Positions 1-5,410 of a stretch of DNA of 5,410 nucleotides are shown piece after piece. Both the position numbers and the translations under genes were made by a program. Origin of the DNA: Crocinitomicaceae bacterium (lineage in GTDB: Bacteria > Bacteroidota > Bacteroidia > Flavobacteriales_D > Crocinitomicaceae); the NCBI GenBank assembly GCA_030833265.1, contig JAURHO010000117.1, positions 1-5,410 of the forward strand. Direction: 5' to 3'. The notes under the pieces were generated by a model that did no database searches, was not told the origin of the DNA, and saw only the letters and a list, made by a program, of their open reading frames with translations. The stretch's first letter is position 1. Each line of letters begins with the position of its first letter.

Positions 1-1807
1 TCTCGGGCGTAATTTCTGGGTAGCGTTTTTTCGCACCTTCATAGGTAAGATGCTTGAGATAGGCGTTTTCACCGCGTTTGCCACCATCTTGCGCATCGAG
101 TGGATCAATGAACTGACTCGGGATGTCAAAGGCGGGTAGCAAGACCTCACGTGCGAGGCCGTAGTGCTCACATTTTTCTATGATTTCAGAAATGCTCTTG
201 ATTGCTTGAGGTAGGTCTGCAAACAAGGCAATCATTTCCTCAGAGGAACGCATGTAGTAGGTGTCGTTCTCGAGGCCGTAACGAAAACCCCGACCACGAC
301 CTTTAGGCGTTTCTACTAGTTCGTTGTCTTTGACACATAACAAAACGTCATGAGCAAGTGCATCCTTTTGCTCGATGTAATAGGTGTTGTTGGTGGCAAC
401 TAAGGCAACATTATGCTTGGCGGCAAGTGCCACAAGTAAGGGGTTTACACGTTCTTCGACCTCCAAATTGTGTCTGCCAATTTCAATATAGAAATCAGGC
501 CCAAAGGTTTCTTTCCACCATAGCAAAGCTTCTTCGGCTTGGTGCTCACCTACATTTAGAAGCAAATTGGCAATTTCTCCGTACAAATTTCCACTAAGAA
601 CAAGGAGATCATCTTTGTATTGAGCAATCAGCTCTTTGTCAATTCTCGGGACATAATACATCCCTTTGGTATAGGCTATTGAGGCAAGTTTGATTAAGTT
701 TTGATAACCATTTTTATTTTTGGCTAAAAAGACTATTTGGTAGCCGTTATCTTTGACCGATTTATCTTGGTGATTGCGGCAAACATTGAATTCACAACCG
801 ATAATAGGTAAAATTTCTTTGCCGTTATAGGGTTCGTTCTTTTCAAGTGCTTCGGCTCTTTCTGCCTTAACCTTCGCGTTGTGGGCGGCAGCGGCTTTTT
901 CAAATTGAAAAGCAGCCATCATGTTGCCCGTATCGGTAAGTGCGACGGCAGGCTGCCCTAAAGCCACCGCTTTTTGGATAAGGCCAGCAACCTCAGCCGT
1001 GGATTGCAAAATGGAGAACTGCGTATGGTTGTGAAGGTGTGCAAAAACGAGGTCATTGAGTACTTCTTGGCTAACCTCAACCTTTGGCGTAACAGCAGCA
1101 GTTTTGGCAGCGCGTAGTTTTTCGCTTTCGGCTTTTAAATTGAGGTGCTGAAGACCAATTTTTTGAATCGGGTTTGGGTTAAGAACCCGAAAAGATTCAT
1201 AGTAACCTGGCTCTTGAAGAATTTCTTCAAGGGTGTAATGCTCTTTGCGAATGAGCTCGAGAAAACAACGCGTTGTTGACTCGACATCGGCAGTGGCGTT
1301 GTGCGCCTCTGAAAAAGATTCTTGAAAGAGAAATTCGTGTAATTCTGTAAGTGTAGGTAATTTAAAACGACCGCCTCTACCGCCCGGGATCTGACACAAT
1401 AAGGCCGTTTTTTCTGTACAGGTATCTAGCACCGGCTTAACTAATGGCGTATCTTGACCCTGACGCACATATTCGGCACCCAACACATTGATGTCAAACT
1501 TGAGGTTATGGCCAACCATAAAATTGGCACGGCTCAGGTCTTTGTTGAATTGCGCCAACACTTCTGAGAGGTCTTCTCCTAAAGCATGTGCCAATTCGGT
1601 AGAAATTCCGTGAACACGTTCGGATTCAAAAGGAATATTATAGCCCTCTGGTTTGATAATGAAATCTTTTTGAGAGATGAGCTCACCAGATTCATCGTGA
1701 AGTTGCCACGCCAATTGAACCACACGCGGCCAATTGTCGGTGTCGGTGATTGGGGCGTTAAAGTCACGGGGTAAGCCCGTAGTTTCGGTGTCAAAAATGA
1801 GGTACAT
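1..1807 (-). CDS. dnaE: DNA polymerase III alpha subunit with fused N-terminal 3'-5' exonuclease, partial (first 602 residues)
   Basis: This is the replicative polymerase subunit; the frame is open from the ATG at 1807 to the left edge, and the catalytic palm, fingers and C-terminal parts lie outside. Residues 1 to about 182 form a DEDDh exonuclease domain: FDTETTG (D6, E8), VGHNLKFD (H100, D105) and HNATADVE (H169, D174) supply every catalytic residue. A linker of roughly 60 residues follows, then a PHP domain from about 253 (HLHNHTQFS, H257/H259/H261) through GCEF (E339), LAKNKNGY and ATNNTYY (471-477) to AHDVLLC. The last residues visible, HLTYEGAKKRYPEI, are a conserved DnaE stretch just before the polymerase core. 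The exonuclease-PHP-polymerase order is, from memory, typical of Bacteroidota DnaE proteins of roughly 1,450 residues. The start is well placed: the first exonuclease motif begins at residue 5, as in relatives. The gene is last in a minus-strand group behind the aminotransferase. Several PHP metal ligands are replaced (see findings). Identification is very secure. Confidence 0.96.
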   Translation of the reverse strand, partial: MYLIFDTETTGLPRDFNAPITDTDNWPRVVQLAWQLHDESGELISQKDFIIKPEGYNIPFESERVHGISTELAHALGEDLSEVLAQFNKDLSRANFMVGHNLKFDINVLGAEYVRQGQDTPLVKPVLDTCTEKTALLCQIPGGRGGRFKLPTLTELHEFLFQESFSEAHNATADVESTTRCFLELIRKEHYTLEEILQEPGYYESFRVLNPNPIQKIGLQHLNLKAESEKLRAAKTAAVTPKVEVSQEVLNDLVFAHLHNHTQFSILQSTAEVAGLIQKAVALGQPAVALTDTGNMMAAFQFEKAAAAHNAKVKAERAEALEKNEPYNGKEILPIIGCEFNVCRNHQDKSVKDNGYQIVFLAKNKNGYQNLIKLASIAYTKGMYYVPRIDKELIAQYKDDLLVLSGNLYGEIANLLLNVGEHQAEEALLWWKETFGPDFYIEIGRHNLEVEERVNPLLVALAAKHNVALVATNNTYYIEQKDALAHDVLLCVKDNELVETPKGRGRGFRYGLENDTYYMRSSEEMIALFADLPQAIKSISEIIEKCEHYGLAREVLLPAFDIPSQFIDPLDAQDGGKRGENAYLKHLTYEGAKKRYPEITPE

Positions 1808-1873
1808 GCGCAGCTAAAAATGGAACTTCTAAAGATAGAAATTAGTGCGGCAATTCTTGACGATTGTTGATAA
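1808..1873 (-). promoter_or_regulatory. Gap before dnaE with a possible weak promoter
   Basis: This 66-base gap is the longest on the minus strand. Read on that strand it contains TATCTTTA (1837-1830), which matches the Bacteroidota -7 consensus TAnnTTTG except at the last base and lies about 22 bases before the dnaE ATG. The nearest upstream TTG is only about 13 bases away, shorter than the usual spacing of about 17-23, so a complete promoter is not shown. I see no hairpin followed by a T run, so the upstream transcript probably continues into dnaE. The sequence just before the ATG is T-rich, with no Shine-Dalgarno motif. Confidence 0.22.
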
Positions 1874-2731
1874 CTATTGTTGAGCAAGTGCTTGCTCCCA
1901 ATAAGCGTTGAGCAGCACCACCAAGCGGCGCGAAATGTTGTTTTGATAACGTTTGGTTCGGTAACCACCGACCCAGTTGATGCCGCGAATGGCGTTGGTT
2001 AAAAAGACTTCATCTGCAGCTAATAAATTTTGGGGCATCAGTGCACACTCATATACTTTTATACCATTAGCCAAGGCCAAGTTGATGACCTGCATGCGCA
2101 TCGTGCCTGCCAAGCAGCCTTCTTCAAGACTTGGCGTGTAGAGCACACCGTTGCTAATGACAAAAACGTTGCAAGAGGATGTTTCGAGGATACTGCCTTT
2201 GTGGTCCACTAAGAATAAATCGTCGAGGCCCTTTTCTTTGGCGGCCAAAGCTGCCATGATGTAGGGCAAGCCCATTTTAGTTTTAAAGTTGGAAAGTAAA
2301 TTCTTTTCTAACTTGATATCTTGGTAAATATCGAGCTCTAAACCCTTTGCATTGAGTTCGAAATGATTCACTTCGTATGGATAAACCTCAATATAATAAG
2401 TGGCTTCATTTGAATCGGGAAGATATGCGCCACCACTTATTCGATCCAAAGAAAGTCGGCAACGGCCTCCTTCAGTAATGCCCGATTGCTGACACAGCTC
2501 AATGATTTTTGCTTCAAAAAAGGCGCTCGTATAACTCGCTGACGGGCGCATGTGTATGGCGCGCGCTCCGGCTAATAATCTGAGAATATGGTTTTCAATA
2601 TTGAGTGGCCGGCCATTGATAATGCGGATGCTTTCAAAGACCCCATCTCCGTAAAGATGTGCTCTGTTTCCGGGCAAGATCGTTGGCGCATCACCCGCAA
2701 GAAGATTCCCGTTGTTGTTAACGTATAGCAT
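1874..2731 (-). CDS. Class IV PLP-dependent aminotransferase, probably 4-amino-4-deoxychorismate lyase-like
   Basis: This 285-residue protein belongs to the fold-type IV PLP enzymes (branched-chain aminotransferase, D-amino-acid aminotransferase, aminodeoxychorismate lyase), and its length is normal for the group. Visible landmarks are GDGVFESIR (28-36) with HILRL (48-52), the probable PLP-binding lysine K150 in NFKTKMGLPY, ETSSCNVF (183-190) in the place of the usual E-G-x-x-x-N-[LV]-F signature, GTMR (209-212) for the phosphate-binding turn, and DEVFLTNAIRGINWV near the end. The K150 and GTMR surroundings resemble PabC of E. coli (LKHLNRL, GIMR) more than BCAT, which favours lyase activity producing p-aminobenzoate for folate in the cytoplasm. 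That remains an inference, because substrate use in this family is hard to read from sequence. The ATG at 2731 lies 13 bases after the rhomboid stop, preceded by a short AAGG. The gene ends TAG at 1874 and is probably co-transcribed with both neighbours. Family call secure, substrate uncertain. Confidence 0.9.
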   Translation of the reverse strand: MLYVNNNGNLLAGDAPTILPGNRAHLYGDGVFESIRIINGRPLNIENHILRLLAGARAIHMRPSASYTSAFFEAKIIELCQQSGITEGGRCRLSLDRISGGAYLPDSNEATYYIEVYPYEVNHFELNAKGLELDIYQDIKLEKNLLSNFKTKMGLPYIMAALAAKEKGLDDLFLVDHKGSILETSSCNVFVISNGVLYTPSLEEGCLAGTMRMQVINLALANGIKVYECALMPQNLLAADEVFLTNAIRGINWVGGYRTKRYQNNISRRLVVLLNAYWEQALAQQ

Positions 2732-2744
2732 AGGCCTTCATGAC

Positions 2745-3350
2745 TTACAAAAACAAATGTACGAATTGCATTCCTTTTTCAGGTGCGATCAATAAGACAA
2801 ATAAAATCCCAAAAATAGCCCCACCAATATGCGCATCATGTGCAATACCCGTCTTTCCTTTTCGCATAGAATAATATTCAAAAGCTAAATACAATGGGCC
2901 AAAAACATAGGCGGGTATAGGAATAGGAATGAACATCAAATAAAGAGACTGCGTTGGGTCCCAAAGAATAAAAGCAAATAGAATGGCACTGACTGCTCCG
3001 GAAGCGCCCAAACTTCTGTAGCCGGGGTCATCTTGATGGCGCAGCATGGGCCAAAGGGTAGCAGATAAGCCGCCTATAACATAGAGTAAGGTTATGTAAA
3101 TCAAGGCTTTCTGATCGCCAAACTGAATTTGCCAGATGTCTTCAAGGTAGCTGCCGATAAAATAAAGTGTCATCATGTTAAAGGCCAAATGCGCAAAATC
3201 AGCATGTATCAGCATGTGACTAAAAAGTCGGTAAACTTCGCCGCGGTGTTTAACCGCATAAGGTTCTAGCAACATTTTAGACAAAAGGTTCTGATTTTGA
3301 AAGGCTTGCCATGAAATGAGTCCGGTCAGTAAAAGAAAAGCAAGGATCAT
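2745..3350 (-). CDS. Rhomboid family intramembrane serine protease
   Basis: This 201-residue integral membrane protein cleaves transmembrane substrates within the lipid bilayer. About six hydrophobic segments can be seen: roughly 1-18, 53-70, 82-100, 115-130, 136-160 and 173-189. The family signatures are complete: VYRLFSHMLIHADFAHLAFNM corresponds to the conserved loop 1 and helix 2 region, with H54 and N58 as the oxyanion-stabilising pair. GASGAV (115-120) carries the nucleophile S117, and AHIGGAIFG (173-181) carries catalytic H174 and the glycines of the last helix. All residues needed for activity are present, so it is a likely active protease rather than an inactive rhomboid relative. 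IPIPIP (141-146) before the fifth segment gives a short alternating pattern. The start is firm: an in-frame TAA lies 19-21 bases upstream with no other start codon between. It is the first gene of the minus-strand group, and its substrate cannot be read from context. Confidence 0.95.
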   Translation of the reverse strand: MILAFLLLTGLISWQAFQNQNLLSKMLLEPYAVKHRGEVYRLFSHMLIHADFAHLAFNMMTLYFIGSYLEDIWQIQFGDQKALIYITLLYVIGGLSATLWPMLRHQDDPGYRSLGASGAVSAILFAFILWDPTQSLYLMFIPIPIPAYVFGPLYLAFEYYSMRKGKTGIAHDAHIGGAIFGILFVLLIAPEKGMQFVHLFL

Positions 3351-3400
3351 GACACTCTCGTATTTATTTTATACATTCATCGAAAATAAAGAATAATCCA
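3351..3400. promoter_or_regulatory. Divergent intergenic promoter region
   Basis: This is the only place where transcription diverges, so the promoters of the rhomboid group (leftward) and of the transpeptidase-rpe pair (rightward) must lie in or overlap these 50 A/T-rich bases. On the minus strand, TATTTTCG (3388-3381) is one base off the Bacteroidota -7 consensus TAnnTTTG. A TTTG at 3415-3412, inside the transpeptidase gene, sits 23 bases upstream, at the long end of the accepted spacing. On the plus strand only a poor match, TACATTCA (3372-3379), was found, without a good -33 element. The existence of promoters here follows from gene layout; the exact boxes are tentative. Confidence 0.45.
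3363..3390. repeat. 8-bp inverted repeat in the divergent spacer
   Basis: TTTATTTT (3363-3370) and AAAATAAA (3383-3390) are perfect reverse complements separated by 12 bases. They sit near the middle of the divergent spacer. Arms made only of A and T form easily by chance, so this could be a binding site shared by both promoters or simply base composition. The right arm overlaps the tentative minus-strand -7 box. Confidence 0.4.
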
Positions 3401-4993
3401 ATGCGGAAATTCAAACGCGTCTGTTACCTGCTTTTTTGTTTCTTAATTTGGGCATGTTCCTCAACGCAACCACCTGCAAAAAAGCCTGATTTTCTCAAAA
3501 ATTCTAAGCTGAGCATCCAGCAAAAATTTCTGACACTCCTCCAAAATGGGCATCCAGATTTAGCGCTTTCCAATCTAGAACTTCAACAACTAAAGGCTTA
3601 TTACGAAGCCAGATCTTTTCAAAGAATTCACACCTCCGATTCTGGTTTTTCAGAAATCGGCCTCAAATGGAAAAAGACGCTTGAGCGGCAAGAGTGCTTT
3701 GGCCTAACTCAGCAAAGTATTTTAACTTCTACAAACGGCAACCTCTTGATTCAAGAACTCATCCTGACCTATAACATAGGCACGGCAGTCCGAGATTTAG
3801 ATAGCGGATTTATTGATTTTGAACATGAAAAACTCAAGCCTAAAAATTGGCAAGCGTTCCCAGAAACTTGGGCTACATCACTACAAAATACTGATTCATT
3901 ATTGCTGTCAAGAGGGCCACTTGACTCCAACTACCGCTTCTTTGCGCAACATTTATTTCACTTCAGAGACAGCACGCAATTAGACAGTATTTCCTATCAA
4001 ATATGCACTGAAAAAAAAGACAAGGATTTGGCTTGGCTGCAACTTAAAAAAGCTTTGCTCAGCATGGGAAGCATAACCCCAAGCACTGATAGTTTAGGCG
4101 TTCGTGGTGCATTAAAAACTTACCAAAGAAAACAAGGTTTAAATCCGGATGGACGCATTGGTGAAGCTACCGTTCTTGCCTTTGCGGAGTCTAGCCAAAC
4201 GCGCTTTGATCGGGCAATCATTGCCCTAGACAAACTCCGGCAGGCAAAAGCTAAACCCACAGCTTTTTTGGCCATTAACATTCCCTCTTTCCAATTGATT
4301 TTTGTCGCCGATGATACTTTGCGTTCTCGGCACAACATTATTGTCGGAAAAATGGACCACCCTACCCCAACACTTGAATCTCGGGTAAACCGCATCATTA
4401 CACTTCCCTTTTGGAAAGTGCCTAGTTCTATCGCTAAAAATGAAGTGCTTCCCGCATTAAAGCGAAACGCTGGTTATTTGAATAAAGAACACATGCGGAT
4501 TTACAAAGCCAAGAAAGTAGAAGTGAACCCCTCTGCAGTTAATTGGAAAAAAGTAAAAGACAAGACATTTCCGTATCAAATCATTCAAGATCCAGGACCC
4601 TGGAATAGCTTAGGACTCATCAAATTCGAATTCGCGAATAACTTCTCTGTCTATGTGCACGACACACCAAGCCGCTCGCTTTTCAAGCAGGCATTTAGGA
4701 GTTTTTCTCATGGCTGCATGCGCTGTGAGGCGCCTGTAGAATTAGGGAAGCAAATTTTAAGTTTCGACAAAAAGCATCCGAAGTCTGAGCAATTTAATCT
4801 GGTGACGCCCGATTCTTTGCAGACATTAATCGACCAAAACGTACATCAAGAAATTAAGTTGCTGCAAGGCATCCCAATATTCATTGGATACTCGAGTGTG
4901 ACAGCCGACCGAGATGGGCTTTATTTCCACCTTGATTTGTATCAAAAGGAACAGAAACTGCTGCGCCTCTTGCGAACGGAAAATAATGGCTAA
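3401..4993 (+). CDS. L,D-transpeptidase lipoprotein, YcbB (LdtD) type, with scaffold, peptidoglycan-binding and YkuD domains
   Basis: This 530-residue envelope enzyme is expected to make 3-3 (meso-DAP to meso-DAP) peptidoglycan cross-links in the periplasm. Residues 1-18 form a positively charged start (MRKFKR) plus hydrophobic stretch ending IWA before C19, a lipoprotein signal with an unusual tryptophan at -2. About 35-200 resembles the helical scaffold domain of YcbB-type enzymes. About 208-262 is a PG_binding_1 repeat with GLNPDGRIGEATVLAF near its end. About 288-455 is the YkuD catalytic domain, including PFWKVPSSIA, QDPGPWNSLGLIKFEF and VHDTP (H420), and SHGCMR (436-441) with nucleophile C439 and H437. 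The tail (490-525, IPIFIGYSSVTADRDG...) matches the C-terminal strand typical of the subfamily. The start is firm: no other start codon lies between the in-frame TGA at 3350-3352 and this ATG. A second cysteine, C442, follows the motif. rpe begins 20 bases after its TAA stop, suggesting a shared transcript. Confidence 0.94.
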   Translation: MRKFKRVCYLLFCFLIWACSSTQPPAKKPDFLKNSKLSIQQKFLTLLQNGHPDLALSNLELQQLKAYYEARSFQRIHTSDSGFSEIGLKWKKTLERQECFGLTQQSILTSTNGNLLIQELILTYNIGTAVRDLDSGFIDFEHEKLKPKNWQAFPETWATSLQNTDSLLLSRGPLDSNYRFFAQHLFHFRDSTQLDSISYQICTEKKDKDLAWLQLKKALLSMGSITPSTDSLGVRGALKTYQRKQGLNPDGRIGEATVLAFAESSQTRFDRAIIALDKLRQAKAKPTAFLAINIPSFQLIFVADDTLRSRHNIIVGKMDHPTPTLESRVNRIITLPFWKVPSSIAKNEVLPALKRNAGYLNKEHMRIYKAKKVEVNPSAVNWKKVKDKTFPYQIIQDPGPWNSLGLIKFEFANNFSVYVHDTPSRSLFKQAFRSFSHGCMRCEAPVELGKQILSFDKKHPKSEQFNLVTPDSLQTLIDQNVHQEIKLLQGIPIFIGYSSVTADRDGLYFHLDLYQKEQKLLRLLRTENNG

Positions 4994-5013
4994 TTTTACA
5001 AAAAATTAAACCC

Positions 5014-5410
5014 ATGATTGTTTCTCCATCTGTCTTGTCTTGTGATTTTGCTAATATTCAGCGCGACACCGAAATGTTAAATTCATCTGTCGCAGAATGG
5101 TTGCACATCGATGTCATGGATGGCGTTTTTGTTCCGAATATTTCTTTTGGTTTTCCGGTGTTGCAAGCCATACGCCGTCACACCCAAAAAACACTAGATG
5201 TGCACCTCATGATTGCCAATCCAGATGCCTATCTCGAAGATTTCAAAAAAGCCGGAGCAGATATTTTGACGGTGCATTACGAGTCTTGTACGCATTTACA
5301 CCGGACAATTTCTAGAATACAAGAATTGGGCATGAAAGCGGGTGTGGCACTTAACCCACACACGCCAATTGAAGTACTTTCCGAAGTGGCCCAGCAACTA
5401 GACCTCGTTT
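5014..5410 (+). CDS. rpe: Ribulose-phosphate 3-epimerase, partial (first 132 residues)
   Basis: The enzyme interconverts D-ribulose 5-phosphate and D-xylulose 5-phosphate in the cytoplasm, within the pentose phosphate pathway. The visible N-terminal 132 residues show the start of the TIM barrel and the family signatures: SPSVLSCDF (4-12, with substrate-contacting S7), WLHIDVMDGVFVPN (29-42, with metal ligand H31 and catalytic/metal D33), DVHLMI (62-67, with metal ligand H64) and GVALNPHTPIE (110-120). The second catalytic aspartate and the phosphate-binding glycines of the C-terminal half lie beyond the right edge; family members are about 215-225 residues long. The ATG is preceded by an A-rich leader (AAAAATTAAACCC) without a Shine-Dalgarno motif, as is common in Bacteroidota. 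It follows the transpeptidase by 20 bases with no visible terminator, so it is probably read from the same transcript, although the two functions are unrelated. Confidence 0.96.
   Translation, partial: MIVSPSVLSCDFANIQRDTEMLNSSVAEWLHIDVMDGVFVPNISFGFPVLQAIRRHTQKTLDVHLMIANPDAYLEDFKKAGADILTVHYESCTHLHRTISRIQELGMKAGVALNPHTPIEVLSEVAQQLDLV

Noticed and set aside
358..597. Open frame of 79 codons on the plus strand antisense to dnaE, plus similar short plus-strand frames at 1586-1774 and 2030-2212.
   Set aside because: All are opposite conserved coding sequence and rich in residues typical of reverse-strand translation; no start context or domain supports them.
1863..1883. Direct repeat of ATTGTTGA (1863-1870 and 1876-1883) around the stop of the aminotransferase gene.
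   Set aside because: Two short A/T-rich copies, one inside the last codons, are expected by chance; there is no mobile element or third copy nearby.
1579..1968. Open frame of 129 codons on the minus strand overlapping the start of dnaE and the end of the aminotransferase gene.
   Set aside because: It lies in a different frame across two well-supported genes, shows no domain or motif, and its composition is that of a shadow frame.
4011..4018. Run of eight A residues inside the transpeptidase gene, considered as a slippage or frameshift site.
   Set aside because: The reading frame is intact on both sides and encodes the expected domains, so it is simply glutamate and lysine codons in an A-rich gene.
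4120..4398. Open frame of 92 codons on the minus strand inside the L,D-transpeptidase gene.
   Set aside because: It is antisense to the conserved peptidoglycan-binding and catalytic regions and has no recognisable features.
4994..5013. Possible terminator between the transpeptidase and rpe genes.
   Set aside because: The 20-base gap is A/T-rich but has no inverted repeat, so read-through is more likely.
5097..5315. Open frame of 72 codons on the plus strand within rpe.
   Set aside because: It is an alternate frame over conserved epimerase motifs, including the VMDGVFVPN and DVHLM segments.

Overview
The window looks like ordinary chromosomal DNA from a member of the Bacteroidota, of moderate to low GC by eye. 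Three things point there: a DNA polymerase III alpha subunit that carries its own proofreading exonuclease at the N-terminus, a YcbB-type L,D-transpeptidase lipoprotein, and start sites preceded by A/T-rich leaders rather than clear Shine-Dalgarno sequences. This is inferred from family features read by eye; no database search was possible.

Layout. The left two thirds (1-3350) is a tightly packed minus-strand group, read right to left: a rhomboid-family intramembrane serine protease (3350-2745), a class IV PLP-dependent aminotransferase/lyase resembling 4-amino-4-deoxychorismate lyase (2731-1874), and the first 602 codons of dnaE (1807 to beyond the left edge). The gaps are 13 and 66 bases, so one transcript is likely, with a possible weak extra promoter before dnaE. 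A 50-base A/T-rich divergent spacer (3351-3400) separates this group from a plus-strand pair: a 530-residue L,D-transpeptidase lipoprotein (3401-4993) and, 20 bases later, ribulose-phosphate 3-epimerase (rpe, from 5014 past the right edge). Coding density is very high, and no stretch of 300 bases lacks a gene.

The genes serve separate housekeeping jobs: replication (dnaE), cofactor or amino-acid metabolism (the aminotransferase), membrane proteolysis (rhomboid), envelope peptidoglycan cross-linking (transpeptidase) and the pentose phosphate pathway (rpe). Nothing in the sequence ties them into one dedicated system.

I found no RNA gene, mobile element, CRISPR array or prophage signature, and no new biological system. 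The most informative point is within dnaE: the fused exonuclease has all its catalytic residues, while the PHP domain behind it has lost most of its expected metal ligands. This suggests that proofreading is done by the fused domain.
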